This document shows, one piece after another, positions 54,131 to 62,972 of a DNA stretch of 64,000 nucleotides. The notes beneath the pieces are model-generated. The model had not been told where the DNA came from, did not search any database, and saw only the letters and a program-made list of their open reading frames with translations. The number at the start of each line of letters is the position of its first letter. Position 1 is the stretch's first letter. The DNA lies in NCBI RefSeq assembly GCF_026552795.1, contig NZ_JANFPI010000001.1, positions 930,001 through 994,000 of the forward strand, in the 5' to 3' direction. A program made the position numbers and the translations under genes. This stretch comes from Ectorhizobium quercum. Its GTDB lineage: Bacteria; Pseudomonadota; Alphaproteobacteria; Rhizobiales; Rhizobiaceae.

Positions 54131-56662
54131 GTGGCCCTGTCGACCTATACCAGCTACCTCATCGTTTCGAAGGACGTGAACACGTCGCTCAACCGGGTGG
54201 CATCGCAGGCGATGGTCAAGCGCGACACGGAGTATTATCAGGCCAATATCGGCAACGTGACCTCCGTCGACGAGTTCATGGCCGACTACCGCCTCTATTC
54301 CTATGCGACGAAGGCTTACGGTCTGGAAGACATGACCTATGCCAAGGCGTTCATCCGCAAGGTGCTGGAAAGCGACCTGACGGACAGCAACAGCTTCGCC
54401 AACAAGCTGACCGACAAGCGCTACCAGGAATTCGCCGCCGCCTTCAATTTTACCGGCGGCACCAGGGCGGCCCAGTCCGGCGCCCAGGAGGCCGACCTGC
54501 TGGCGGCCTACGAGGCGTCGTTCAGTGCGCAGGAAGCCGGGATCAACGCCGAGACGAGCTATTACGATACAACCATCGACGCCATCACCAGCGTCGACGG
54601 TCTGGTGAACAACAGCCGGCTGATGAGCTACGTGCTCAAGGCCAACGGCGTCTATTCGGATTACTACTCGCAGGACAAGCTGAGGCAGTTCCTGACCAGC
54701 GACATGGACGATCCGTCGAGCTATGCCAATGTCGAATATGTGCAGAAGCGCGCGACGCTGCTTCAGGACAACAGCGACATGCAGCAGATCACCAGCGTGA
54801 TCTCCAGCCGCAACACCCTCGTCAACGCCAATGCGAACATCGACGCGCAGCTCAACAATCCGGACTCGACGCTGACGGCAGAACAGCGCCAGCAGCTCGA
54901 GGCGACCAGAGCCGCCAACCAGCAGACGATCGCCGGTTACGACAGCACCCTTCAAAGTGCCGTGGGCACCACGGACACCGCCGAACTGGCCGCCATCCGC
55001 TCGCGCTACAGCGCGGCGATCAGCGAGAACACGCGCCTCGTCGGGGTCATCGATTCCTTCCTGGCGCTGAAGGAGCAGTTTTCCTTCAACGCCGACGGCT
55101 CGCTGGCGGGCGCCACCGCGCAGACGGCGGAACAGAAGGAGGCGGTGACGACGGCCTATCTTCAGAACGTCTCCACCGGCCCGTCCTACACGCTCTTTAC
55201 CGCCAACAAGGCGCATTACGAGCAGGTCATCGCCAATGCCACGACCGTCGACGATCTGGTCAACGACGCGCGTGTCGTGGAATATATCAAGACGGCCTAC
55301 GGCATCAGCGCCATCACCGACGCATCGACCCTTCGCGGCATGCTGCTGAGCGACCCGGACAATTCCGGCAGTGCCGCCGCGATCAAGGGCTTCCAGGATT
55401 TCCCGCGCCTGTTCAACTTCAATTCCGACGGCACCGTGAAAAGCGGCATGACCGCGCAGAGCAACGAGACGATCACCTACACGAATGCGCGGGGCGTCGA
55501 GGTGACGGTCAACCCGCTGGCGGATAGTGCGTCCCGCTACAGGGCGAACTATCTCACGGCCTTCCAGGACGACATCGACGTCGCGATGGAGAACTACGAG
55601 AAGCGCATCGACGCGGTGCAGTCGGTCGACGATCTTTTCACCACGAACACGAGCTACTGGCAGAGCAATTCCGTCCAGTCCAGCGACTATGCGACCTACA
55701 GCAAGCAGCCGGAACTCTGGCAGATGGCGCTGGATGCATTCGGCGTGGATTCGACCAAATATTCCGAACACAAGCTTCGCCGCATCCTGACCAGCGACCT
55801 CGACGATCCGAAGAGCTACGTCTATTCGTTCAAGGACGAGAACCTGGTGAAATTCGCCAAGGCGTTCAACTTCGACACCCAGGGCAATATCGACGTGCCG
55901 CAGCAGGCGCAGTCGGAGCAGGTCGTCAACGATCTCACCTCGGAATACAAGTCCCGCATGGTCCGCTTCCTCTCCGGCAAGGAAGCCGAGACTGCCGCCG
56001 AGAAGGCCGATGCGGAGATCGGATACTACAAGGAGCAGGTCGCGCGCATCACGACGGTCGACGAGCTTCTCGCCGACTCGCGGCTCGTGAACGTCATGCT
56101 CCAGTCGCGCGGCATCGACCCGACGTCGGTCACGACCGCCGATCTGAAGAAGATGTTCCTGTCGGATCTGTCCGATCCGAAGAGTTTCGTGAACCAGCAG
56201 GACAACAGGGAACTGGCGGAGCTGGTCGCCTCGTTCAACTTCGACAGCGAGGGCAATCTCACTCAGGACAAGGACGTCATCGGCACCGTGCAGCAGCGCG
56301 GAGACGTGATCGAGACCATCAACCTCTATGTCCGCCAGACGCTGGAGGAGAACGAAGGCAATGCCTCCGAGGGCGTGCGCCTGGCGCTCTATTTCCAGCG
56401 CAAGGCGCCGGACATCACCACCGCCTACAACTTCCTCGCCGACACCGCGCTGACGCAGTTCTTCACCACGGCCTTCAGCCTGTCCGACTATTTCTCCAGC
56501 ATGGACGTGGATCGCCAGAAGGAGATGGTCGAGAGGATGGTCGACGTGAAGCGGCTGGGCGATCCGGATTACGTGCGCACGCTGGTCCAGCGCTACACGG
56601 CCCTCTACGATGCGGCCAATAACACCGTTTCCTCCGCGGCACTGACCCTGCTGACGTCGTAG
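54131..56662 (+). CDS. DUF1217 protein with five internal repeats
   Basis: An 843-residue protein, Ser/Thr/Asp/Asn-rich and almost free of cysteine. It contains about five copies of a DUF1217-like unit with the order YY(Y)...I..VTSVDELxxDSRL, then a helix ending in L..FLxSDLxDPxSY and A.AFNF. Copies lie near residues 20-125, 155-230, 370-465, 505-605 and 650-740. The C-terminal part (about 755-843) with LYFQRKAPDI and FSxSDYFSSMD is the conserved end of the family. In rhizobia, DUF1217 genes lie in the flagellar cluster; this one stands outside any flagellar genes. It starts at GTG 54131 behind AAAGGA. No signal peptide. Confidence 0.82.
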   Translation: MALSTYTSYLIVSKDVNTSLNRVASQAMVKRDTEYYQANIGNVTSVDEFMADYRLYSYATKAYGLEDMTYAKAFIRKVLESDLTDSNSFANKLTDKRYQEFAAAFNFTGGTRAAQSGAQEADLLAAYEASFSAQEAGINAETSYYDTTIDAITSVDGLVNNSRLMSYVLKANGVYSDYYSQDKLRQFLTSDMDDPSSYANVEYVQKRATLLQDNSDMQQITSVISSRNTLVNANANIDAQLNNPDSTLTAEQRQQLEATRAANQQTIAGYDSTLQSAVGTTDTAELAAIRSRYSAAISENTRLVGVIDSFLALKEQFSFNADGSLAGATAQTAEQKEAVTTAYLQNVSTGPSYTLFTANKAHYEQVIANATTVDDLVNDARVVEYIKTAYGISAITDASTLRGMLLSDPDNSGSAAAIKGFQDFPRLFNFNSDGTVKSGMTAQSNETITYTNARGVEVTVNPLADSASRYRANYLTAFQDDIDVAMENYEKRIDAVQSVDDLFTTNTSYWQSNSVQSSDYATYSKQPELWQMALDAFGVDSTKYSEHKLRRILTSDLDDPKSYVYSFKDENLVKFAKAFNFDTQGNIDVPQQAQSEQVVNDLTSEYKSRMVRFLSGKEAETAAEKADAEIGYYKEQVARITTVDELLADSRLVNVMLQSRGIDPTSVTTADLKKMFLSDLSDPKSFVNQQDNRELAELVASFNFDSEGNLTQDKDVIGTVQQRGDVIETINLYVRQTLEENEGNASEGVRLALYFQRKAPDITTAYNFLADTALTQFFTTAFSLSDYFSSMDVDRQKEMVERMVDVKRLGDPDYVRTLVQRYTALYDAANNTVSSAALTLLTS

Positions 56663-56694
56663 TGCCGCGCCGGTTTTTCACAGCCTTTTTTCCG

Positions 56695-56721
56695 GGCCGG
56701 TTCGCATGCACCGGCCTCTTT
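56695..56721 (+). terminator. Probable terminator of the DUF1217 gene
   Basis: GGCCGGT (56695-56701) pairs with ACCGGCC (56710-56716) around an eight-base loop, followed by TCTTT. Confidence 0.65.
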
Positions 56722-56742
56722 CATATTCGCGGATTCGAGGCG

Positions 56743-56786
56743 TTGACGTATTTCGGCCTTCGATATATTCGGTGAAACATATCGAA
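56743..56786 (+). promoter_or_regulatory. modA promoter with ModE-like palindrome
   Basis: A TTGACG -35 (56743-56748) is followed by an 8-bp palindrome TTCGATAT-N12-ATATCGAA (56759-56766 and 56779-56786) that covers the expected -10 region. The AT-rich dyad with TATAT/ATATC resembles ModE operators, which repress molybdate transport when molybdate is plentiful. It ends 12 bases before ATG 56799. Confidence 0.6.
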
Positions 56787-56798
56787 AGGAAGATTGCC

Positions 56799-57584
56799 AT
56801 GAAACGTTTCACCGTGTCCGCCCGCCTTGGCGGCTTCATGCTCATGCTGCTGGCGCTGTTCGCCACTGTCCCCGCCCAGGCCGCCGAAAAGGTCACGGTG
56901 TTCGCCGCCGCCAGCCTCAAGGACGTGCTCACCGCCATTTCCGACGACTGGAAGGCGGAAACCGGCAACGATGTCGTCCTGTCCTTCGCCGGCAGTTCGG
57001 CGCTCGCCAAGCAGATTGGCGAGGGCGCGCCGGCCGACGTGTTCATCTCCGCCGACCTCGACTGGATGGATAATGTCGAGCAGCAGGATCTCCTGAAGGA
57101 GGGCACGCGCTTCTCGCTGCTCGCCAACCGCATCGTGCTGGTCGCACCCGCCGATTCCACCGCTGCGCTGACGATCGCGCCCGGCTTCGACCTGGCCGGC
57201 ACGCTCGGCGACGAGAAGCTTGCGATGGCCAACACGGACAGCGTTCCCGCCGGCAAGTACGGCAAGGCCGCGCTGGAGAAGCTCGGCGTCTGGGATGCCG
57301 TCGCACCCAAGGTTGCGCAGGCCGAGAACGTCCGCGCCGCGCTGCTGCTCGTCGCCCGCGGCGAAGCGCCGCTCGGCATCGTCTACGAAACCGATGCCAA
57401 GGTCGATCCGCAGGTGAAGATCGTCGACCGTTTCCCCGAGGATACGCACGCGCCGATCATCTATCCCGCCGCCGTTCTCAAGGATGCCAGCTCCCCGGTC
57501 GCCACCGCGTTCCTCGACGCGCTGAAGACGGACAAGGCGAAAGAGGCCTTCGAAGCCGCCGGTTTCACCGTTCTGGCGCAGTAA
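56799..57584 (+). CDS. modA: Molybdate ABC transporter substrate-binding protein
   Basis: A 261-residue periplasmic protein with a signal peptide (cleavage after AQA, near residue 27). Typical ModA features are VTVFAAASLKDVL, FAGSSALAKQI, GAPADVFISAD and TDSVPAGKYGKAALE. It captures molybdate (and tungstate) for ModB-ModC. ATG 56799 has AAAGGA upstream. modB follows after six bases. Confidence 0.96.
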   Translation: MKRFTVSARLGGFMLMLLALFATVPAQAAEKVTVFAAASLKDVLTAISDDWKAETGNDVVLSFAGSSALAKQIGEGAPADVFISADLDWMDNVEQQDLLKEGTRFSLLANRIVLVAPADSTAALTIAPGFDLAGTLGDEKLAMANTDSVPAGKYGKAALEKLGVWDAVAPKVAQAENVRAALLLVARGEAPLGIVYETDAKVDPQVKIVDRFPEDTHAPIIYPAAVLKDASSPVATAFLDALKTDKAKEAFEAAGFTVLAQ

Positions 57585-57590
57585 GCCGGA

Positions 57591-58280
57591 ATGGACCTGT
57601 CCGATGCCGAATGGGTCGCCGTCGCGCTCAGCCTGAAGGTGGCGGTGGTTGCCGTCGCCTTTTCCCTGCCCGTCGGCGTGGCCGTGGCTGTGCTCCTGTC
57701 ACGCAGCCGGCTGCCGGGCATGGGCATCCTCAACGGGCTCGTGCATCTGCCACTCATCCTGCCGCCGGTCGTCACGGGCTATCTGTTGCTGATCGCCTTC
57801 GGGCGGCGCGGCTTCTTCGGCGCGTTTCTCGACCAGTGGTTCGGGCTGGTCTTCTCCTTCCGGTGGACGGGGGCGGCCCTTGCCGCCGCCGTCATGGGCT
57901 TTCCGCTCATGGTGCGCTCCATCCGGCTTTCGCTGGATGCGGTGGACCGCAAGCTGGAGGCGGCGGCCGCGACGCTCGGCGCCAGCCCCGTGAAGGTCTT
58001 TTTCACGGTCACGCTGCCGCTCATCCTGCCCGGCATCGTCGCAGGCGCCATTCTCGGCTTCGCCAAGGCGCTCGGCGAATTCGGCGCCACGATCACCTTC
58101 GTCTCGAACATTCCGGGTGAAACCCAGACGCTCGCCGCAGCCATCTACACCTACACCCAGGTTCCCGGCGGCGATGCGGGCGCGGCGCGGCTGACGGCGA
58201 TCTCGATCGTCATATCGCTTGCCGCCCTGATCGGCTCCGAATTCCTGTCGCGGCGGATCGCGCGGAGGGTCGGCGCATGA
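57591..58280 (+). CDS. modB: Molybdate ABC transporter permease
   Basis: A 229-residue inner-membrane permease with five to six transmembrane segments. The ABC-coupling EAA motif is EAAAATLGASPVKVFFTVTL (near residues 122-141), and GFAKALGEFGATITFVSNIP is characteristic of ModB. It overlaps modC by four bases (ATGA). Confidence 0.96.
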   Translation: MDLSDAEWVAVALSLKVAVVAVAFSLPVGVAVAVLLSRSRLPGMGILNGLVHLPLILPPVVTGYLLLIAFGRRGFFGAFLDQWFGLVFSFRWTGAALAAAVMGFPLMVRSIRLSLDAVDRKLEAAAATLGASPVKVFFTVTLPLILPGIVAGAILGFAKALGEFGATITFVSNIPGETQTLAAAIYTYTQVPGGDAGAARLTAISIVISLAALIGSEFLSRRIARRVGA

Positions 58281-59446
58281 CGTTGCAGGTCGACATCACC
58301 CAGAAGCAGGGCGATTTCACGCTCCGGGCCGCTTTTTCCGGCGCGGACGGCCTCACGGCGCTGTCCGGGCCGTCCGGTTCCGGCAAGACGACGCTCATCA
58401 ACCTGATCGCCGGCCTCGTGCCGCTCCAGGAAGGCCGCATCGTCTTCGGCGGCACGGTGTGGAACGACACGCGCAAGGGCATCTTCGTGCCGCCGCACCG
58501 GCGCCGGATCGGCTATGTCTTTCAGGAGGCGCGGCTCTTTCCGCATATCAGCGTGCGTGCCAATCTGGCCTATGGCATGGGCCGCGTTCCCAAGGCCGAA
58601 CGCCCGGCGCGCATGGCGCGCGTCGCCGGCCTGCTGCGGATCGACCATCTGCTGGATCGCCGTCCGTCCGGCCTCTCCGGCGGCGAGAAGCAGCGCGTCG
58701 CGCTTGGCCGCGCGCTTCTGTCGGCGCCCGACCTTCTGCTGATGGACGAGCCGCTATCGGCCCTCGACGCCGCGCTCAAGGCGGAAATCCTGCCCGATAT
58801 CGAACGCATCCGCGATGCCGAAGGCATTCCCATCCTCTATATCAGCCACTCGATGGAAGAGGTGGCGCGGCTCGCGACGCGGGTCGTGGCGATGGAGGCG
58901 GGTCGCGTCGTCGCAACCGGCGGCCCGGAAGCGGCGCTCGCCAGCGCGATCCCGGGAAAGCGTGCCGGCGCCTTCCTTGACGCGACGATCGCCGAGATCA
59001 TGGACGGGGAGGGGCTGATGCTGGCCCGCTCCGCCGCCGGGCCGCTCTATCTGCTTGCCGCGCCGGTTTCCGTCGGAAAGGCGGTGCGCGTCTTCGTGCC
59101 GGCGTCGGAGGTGATGCTGTCCGTCGGGCTGCCGCAGGAAATCTCCGCCCTCAACCGTCTTTCCGGAACCGTTGCCGGCGTCAAGGAAGGGGCGGCGTCC
59201 GTCACCGTGGAACTGGATTGCGGCGGCGAGACCGTGCTTGCCGAAGTCACCCGCCGCTCGGCCGAGCGGCTGGGGATCGCGCCGGGCGTGGCGCTCAACG
59301 CACTGTTCAAGGCGGTGCGCATGGAGCCCGAAAGCCTGTTCCGGCAGACGGGTCAGCCGGACCTTTCCGAAGCGGCCAGCGCCGAAGCGAGACAGTCTAG
59401 GTCGCTTTCGATGGTGCTGCGCGTCGCCTGCTCCATGCGGCGGTAG
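58277..59446 (+). CDS. modC: Molybdate ABC transporter ATPase
   Basis: A 389-residue ATPase that powers molybdate import. Walker A GPSGSGKT (31-38), signature LSGGEKQ (133-139) and Walker B LLLMDEP (153-159) are intact, and a C-terminal MOP domain (about 294-363, LSGTVAGVKEGAASVTVELD) binds molybdate. It starts within modB's stop. Its last 94 bases overlap, on the opposite strand, the 3' end of the ModE-like gene; the final 25 or so residues beyond the MOP domain lie in that overlap. Confidence 0.95.
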   Translation: MTLQVDITQKQGDFTLRAAFSGADGLTALSGPSGSGKTTLINLIAGLVPLQEGRIVFGGTVWNDTRKGIFVPPHRRRIGYVFQEARLFPHISVRANLAYGMGRVPKAERPARMARVAGLLRIDHLLDRRPSGLSGGEKQRVALGRALLSAPDLLLMDEPLSALDAALKAEILPDIERIRDAEGIPILYISHSMEEVARLATRVVAMEAGRVVATGGPEAALASAIPGKRAGAFLDATIAEIMDGEGLMLARSAAGPLYLLAAPVSVGKAVRVFVPASEVMLSVGLPQEISALNRLSGTVAGVKEGAASVTVELDCGGETVLAEVTRRSAERLGIAPGVALNALFKAVRMEPESLFRQTGQPDLSEAASAEARQSRSLSMVLRVACSMRR

Positions 59447-59718
59447 CGGGCGAGAAGTTCCTGACCGAACGGGGTCAGTTCCGCGCCGCCGCCGGCCTTG
59501 CCGCCGTGTCGCGTCACCACCGAAGGCTCGCGGAACATGCGGTTGATCTCATCGACCAGCATCCAGGCGCGGCGATAGGACATGTCCATCGCCGCCCCGG
59601 CCGCGCTGATCGAGCCGTGCCGCTCCACGAGTTCGAGAAGATCGGCCTTGCCCGGCCCGAGACGGAAACCGTTCGGAAAATCGATGCGCAGCGACGTTCT
59701 CGCAACCCCTTCGTTCAT
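59353..59718 (-). CDS. ModE-like winged-helix regulator without MOP domain
   Basis: A 121-residue DNA-binding protein resembling the N-terminal domain of ModE: GKADLLELVERHGSISAAGA, MSYRRAWMLVDEINRMF and VVTRHGGKAGGGAELTPFG. The C-terminal molybdate-binding di-MOP region of E. coli ModE is missing, so either it does not sense molybdate directly or it works with another sensor. It begins inside the stop of the FAD oxidase gene (ATGA overlap) and ends inside modC. Control of the palindrome upstream of modA is a natural inference. Confidence 0.85.
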   Translation of the reverse strand: MNEGVARTSLRIDFPNGFRLGPGKADLLELVERHGSISAAGAAMDMSYRRAWMLVDEINRMFREPSVVTRHGGKAGGGAELTPFGQELLARYRRMEQATRSTIESDLDCLASALAASERSG

Positions 59719-61157
59719 GATTGCGCCTTGAGCACCTTGTCCGGGTTCATGATGCCCGCCGGATCGAAGGCGGACTTGATGCGGCGCATGAGCTGCATCT
59801 CGATGCCATCGCCGCGCACCTCCGCCAGTTCGTCGCGCTTGATCTGGCCGATGCCGTGTTCGGCGGAAATGGAGCCGCCATGCCGGATGACGATGGCGTG
59901 GACGATGCGGTTGATCTCGTGCCAGCGGGCGAGGAAGGCCTGCTTGTCGGCGCCGATGGGTTGCGAGACGTTGTAGTGGATATTGCCGTCGCCCATGTGG
60001 CCGAAGGCGCAGATGCGCGCGCCGGGGATCGCCTCCATGACAGCGTCGCCCGCCTCGGCGATGAAGGCGGGTATCCGCGAAACGGGCACGGAAACGTCGT
60101 GCTTGATCGAGCCGCCTTCGGGGCGCTGCGATTCCGACATGCTCTCGCGCAGGTGCCACAACGCATCCTGCTGGGCGACGGAGGAGGCGATCACGGCGTC
60201 GTTGATGATGCCGCGCTCGAAGGCCTGTTCGAGAACGCTGGTCATCATCGCGGCGGCCGTTTCCTCGGAATCGGCGGTGGAGATGTCGATCAGCGCGTAC
60301 CAGGGATGCACGCCATCGGGCAGCGGGTCGCGCACGCCCTCGATGTGCCTGACGGTGAATTCGAGACCGATGCGGGCGATGATCTCGAAGCCGGTCAGCG
60401 CCGTGTGGCACAGGCCGGAGGCGAGATCGAACAGGGCCAGCGCGTCTTCCGGCGTATTCAGCCCGGCAAAGGCCACCTGATGGCCGACGGGGCGGGGGAA
60501 GAGCTTCAGCACCGCCCCGGTGATGACGCCGAGCGTGCCTTCCGAGCCGATGAAGAGGTCGCGCAGGTCGTAGCCGGTATTGTCCTTCTTCAGCCGGCGC
60601 AGCCCGTCCCAGATCTCGCCGGTCGGCAGCACCACCTCAAGGCCGAGGCAGAGGTTGCGGGTGTTGCCATAGGCGAGAACGCCGGTTCCTCCCGCATTGG
60701 TCGCAAGGTTGCCGCCGATGCGGCAGGATCCTTCCGCGCCGAGCGACAGCGGAAACAGTCGGTTGACGCCTTCCGCCGCCTTCTGAACATCGGCCAGGAT
60801 GACGCCGGCGTCGCAGACCAGCACGTTGGCCACCGGGTCGACATCGCGGATGCGGTTCATACGCTCGATCGAAAGCACCACGTCCGGCTTGTCCCGGCGC
60901 GGGATCTGCCCGCCGACGAGGCCGGTATTGCCGCTCTGCGGCACGATGGCCGTGCCGGTTTCGCTGGCAAGTTTCAGGATCGCCGCGACCTCCTGCACCG
61001 AGCCGGGGCGCAGGACGAGGGGCGAGGCGGCCGGGTAGAAGGCGCGCGGCTCGCGCAGATAGGGTTCCTGCGCCGCCGGTTCGCGGATCGCATAGGCGCT
61101 GCCGACGATGGCGGCGAAACGGTCGAGAAGGGCGCTGGAGGGAGCGGCGTCGGTCAT
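59715..61157 (-). CDS. FAD-binding oxidase/dehydrogenase, GlcD or D-2-hydroxy acid type
   Basis: A 480-residue flavoenzyme. A PCMH-type FAD-binding domain (about 40-220) has VPQSGNTGLVGGQIPR and GAEGSCRIGGNLATNAGG; the FAD-oxidase C domain follows, with RICAFGHMGDGNIHYNVSQP and SAEHGIGQIKR, including the histidines that hold a metal in this family. Likely substrates are D-lactate, glycolate or D-2-hydroxyglutarate; which one cannot be said. It is the middle gene of the sua5-oxidase-modE-like operon, with ATGA overlaps on both sides. Confidence 0.9.
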   Translation of the reverse strand: MTDAAPSSALLDRFAAIVGSAYAIREPAAQEPYLREPRAFYPAASPLVLRPGSVQEVAAILKLASETGTAIVPQSGNTGLVGGQIPRRDKPDVVLSIERMNRIRDVDPVANVLVCDAGVILADVQKAAEGVNRLFPLSLGAEGSCRIGGNLATNAGGTGVLAYGNTRNLCLGLEVVLPTGEIWDGLRRLKKDNTGYDLRDLFIGSEGTLGVITGAVLKLFPRPVGHQVAFAGLNTPEDALALFDLASGLCHTALTGFEIIARIGLEFTVRHIEGVRDPLPDGVHPWYALIDISTADSEETAAAMMTSVLEQAFERGIINDAVIASSVAQQDALWHLRESMSESQRPEGGSIKHDVSVPVSRIPAFIAEAGDAVMEAIPGARICAFGHMGDGNIHYNVSQPIGADKQAFLARWHEINRIVHAIVIRHGGSISAEHGIGQIKRDELAEVRGDGIEMQLMRRIKSAFDPAGIMNPDKVLKAQS

Positions 61158-62149
61158 GATGCTTCGTCTTTTTCCGGTCTCGGGGCGGCGGCGCGGGCCA
61201 GCCGGTCGTTGACGGCCTCGCCAAGGCCGGTCGGGGGAATGGGGGAAACGGCGATGGAGGTGGCGCCGGTCTCGTCGGCCCGCTTCATCAGTTCGAACAG
61301 GCGGGAGGCGGCCTCCGCCGGATCGCCCGCGGCGCTGAGCGCGAAGACGGCGACGGCCGCGTCCTCGCCCGGAACGGCAGCGGAGCCGAATTTCAGGAAC
61401 GCCTCGCCGGGGCGCACCTCGGTGGCGCCGATGCGCACGGCGGCGCGCGGCGCGTAATGCGAGGCCAGCATGCCCGGCGCCTCGATGGCCGCCGACGCGG
61501 CCTGGCCGCGGCTGACCGGCACGCCCGCGACGCGCTCGATGTCGTCGACGGAAAGCCCGCCGGGCCGCAGGAGCCTCAGCGTGCCGTCGCCCTCCACCTT
61601 GACGATGGTGGATTCGACCCCGACCCGGGCCGGGCCGCCGTCGAGAATGAGTTCGATCCGCTCGCCCAGTCCCGCCTCGACATGGGCGGCGGTCGTCGGG
61701 CTGATCCGTCCGGAGGGATTGGCGCTCGGCGCGGCGAGCGGCTTTCCATAGGCGGCGATCAGCCTGCCGGCAAAGCCGCGTGGAACGCGGATGCCGACGC
61801 TCGGCAGGCCGGCGGTGGCTTCCGGCGCGATCGGGCTGCCGGCCCTGAGCGGCAGGACGAGGGTGAGCGGGCCGGGCCAGAAGGCTTCCGCCAGCCGCCG
61901 CGACAAGGGGTCGAAATCGGCATGACGCTCGGCCATGACGAGATCGGACATGTGGCAGATCAGCGGGTTGACGCTCGGCCGGCCCTTGACGGCGTAGATG
62001 GTGCGCACGGCGCCGGAATCGGTGGCGTCGGCGGCGAGCCCGTAGACGGTCTCGGTGGGGATCGCGACCGGCAGGCCGCGTGCGAGCACGGCAACCGCCT
62101 GCGCGAGCGAGGCTTCCTCCTGCCCTTCGATCTGAAGCGTTTTCGCCAT
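61154..62149 (-). CDS. L-threonylcarbamoyladenylate synthase, Sua5 type
   Basis: A 331-residue enzyme that makes threonylcarbamoyl-AMP for the t6A37 modification of tRNAs. The YrdC domain (about 15-200: [33 protein letters not shown]) is followed by a C-terminal Sua5 domain, which distinguishes it from the shorter YrdC. ATG 62149 starts [11 protein letters not shown]; an upstream in-frame start is not homologous. It is the first gene of the operon and overlaps the oxidase gene by four bases. Confidence 0.92.
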   Translation of the reverse strand: MAKTLQIEGQEEASLAQAVAVLARGLPVAIPTETVYGLAADATDSGAVRTIYAVKGRPSVNPLICHMSDLVMAERHADFDPLSRRLAEAFWPGPLTLVLPLRAGSPIAPEATAGLPSVGIRVPRGFAGRLIAAYGKPLAAPSANPSGRISPTTAAHVEAGLGERIELILDGGPARVGVESTIVKVEGDGTLRLLRPGGLSVDDIERVAGVPVSRGQAASAAIEAPGMLASHYAPRAAVRIGATEVRPGEAFLKFGSAAVPGEDAAVAVFALSAAGDPAEAASRLFELMKRADETGATSIAVSPIPPTGLGEAVNDRLARAAAPRPEKDEAS

Positions 62150-62185
62150 TCCGTTCCGCCTTCCGAAGGCCCGAGTCCTTAGCGC

Positions 62186-62210
62186 GGAACGATACGGGCA
62201 ATCAATCGTT
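62186..62210 (+). promoter_or_regulatory. General stress (EcfG/RpoE2-type) promoter, perfect match
   Basis: GGAAC (62186-62190), N16, CGTT (62207-62210) exactly matches the alphaproteobacterial EcfG-type consensus. It is oriented toward the BA14K gene, whose start is 169 bases further, giving a leader of about 160 bases. Confidence 0.65.
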
Positions 62211-62378
62211 TTAGCCGTGCAGGCGACGCGCAAAAGCACTTTTTCGTTGAGCGCTCTGTTCCCCCGCGGCATCGTGGGGGTGGGAGGTTCCGTTAATGCG
62301 CGGTTCAGGCGGCGCAGGCTAGAACGGATACATCAAGAGGTCGGCAGGCGCCGACCGATAACTGGAGGGATGCAAAAG

Positions 62379-62882
62379 ATGAGCAGGCTTACCAAGACGC
62401 TTCTCTCGGCCGGTCTTTCGGCGATCATGGTTGTCGGCACGCTTCTGCCGGTCCAGGCCATGCCGCTGGTCAGGGCCCCGGCTGCGGTCGATGCCAATAT
62501 TGAACTCGCCCAGTGGGACCGGAGGGACTACCGCCACAGGCCGCCGCCGCGCTACGACGACCGTCGGGGGCCGCCGCGCAACTTCAATCGCGCGCCGCCG
62601 CCGCGCCAGGGTTGGCATAACGGCCACCGCGGCTATCGCCAGGCGCGTCCGGGCTACCGTTATCACAACGGCTACTGGTTCCCGCTTGCGGCCTTCGCGG
62701 CCGGCGCCATCATCGGCGGCGCGGCTTCCCAGCCGACGGTTCCGCGTGCGGCTCCGTCCTCGGGCATCAACCCGCGGCATTACGACTGGTGTTCGTCGCG
62801 CTACCGCTCGTACCGGTCCTACGACAACACGTTCCAGCCCTATAACGGGCCGCGCCAGCAGTGCTATTCGCCCTATTTCTGA
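62379..62882 (+). CDS. BA14K family protein
   Basis: A 167-residue exported protein with a signal peptide (cleavage after VQA, near residue 28), an Arg/Pro/Tyr-rich middle and a membrane-like segment ([14 protein letters not shown]), then the BA14K end [20 protein letters not shown], finishing PYF. The Brucella family member is an immunoreactive 14 kDa protein with lectin-like activity. ATG 62379 is chosen because GGAGGG is nine bases upstream; the ATG at 62370 sits against that site. A stress-type promoter precedes it and a terminator follows at 62910. Confidence 0.88.
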   Translation: MSRLTKTLLSAGLSAIMVVGTLLPVQAMPLVRAPAAVDANIELAQWDRRDYRHRPPPRYDDRRGPPRNFNRAPPPRQGWHNGHRGYRQARPGYRYHNGYWFPLAAFAAGAIIGGAASQPTVPRAAPSSGINPRHYDWCSSRYRSYRSYDNTFQPYNGPRQQCYSPYF

Positions 62883-62909
62883 GCGCGGGAACGGTTTTCC
62901 ATCCTTCGA

Positions 62910-62934
62910 CGCCCGGCCTTCGTGCCGGGCGTTT
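62910..62934 (+). terminator. Intrinsic terminator of the BA14K gene
   Basis: CGCCCGGC (62910-62917), loop CTTCGT, GCCGGGCG (62924-62931), followed by three T. A stable stem but a short T-run. Confidence 0.7.
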
Positions 62935-62956
62935 GCATGTCCGGCACACTCTTTAT

Positions 62957-62972
62957 TTGACGTTTACGTAAA
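62957..62972. promoter_or_regulatory. LiuR-like 16-bp operator upstream of the enoyl-CoA hydratase
   Basis: TTGACGTTTACGTAAA, 12 of 16 positions symmetrical, with the perfect inner palindrome TTTACGTAAA (62963-62972). It resembles the MerR-type LiuR operator of branched-chain amino acid and fatty acid degradation genes, as I recall it. Two further perfect palindromes, GAAACGTTTC (62992-63001) and GCTTTGCAAAGC (63009-63020), lie between it and the gene. Confidence 0.5.
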
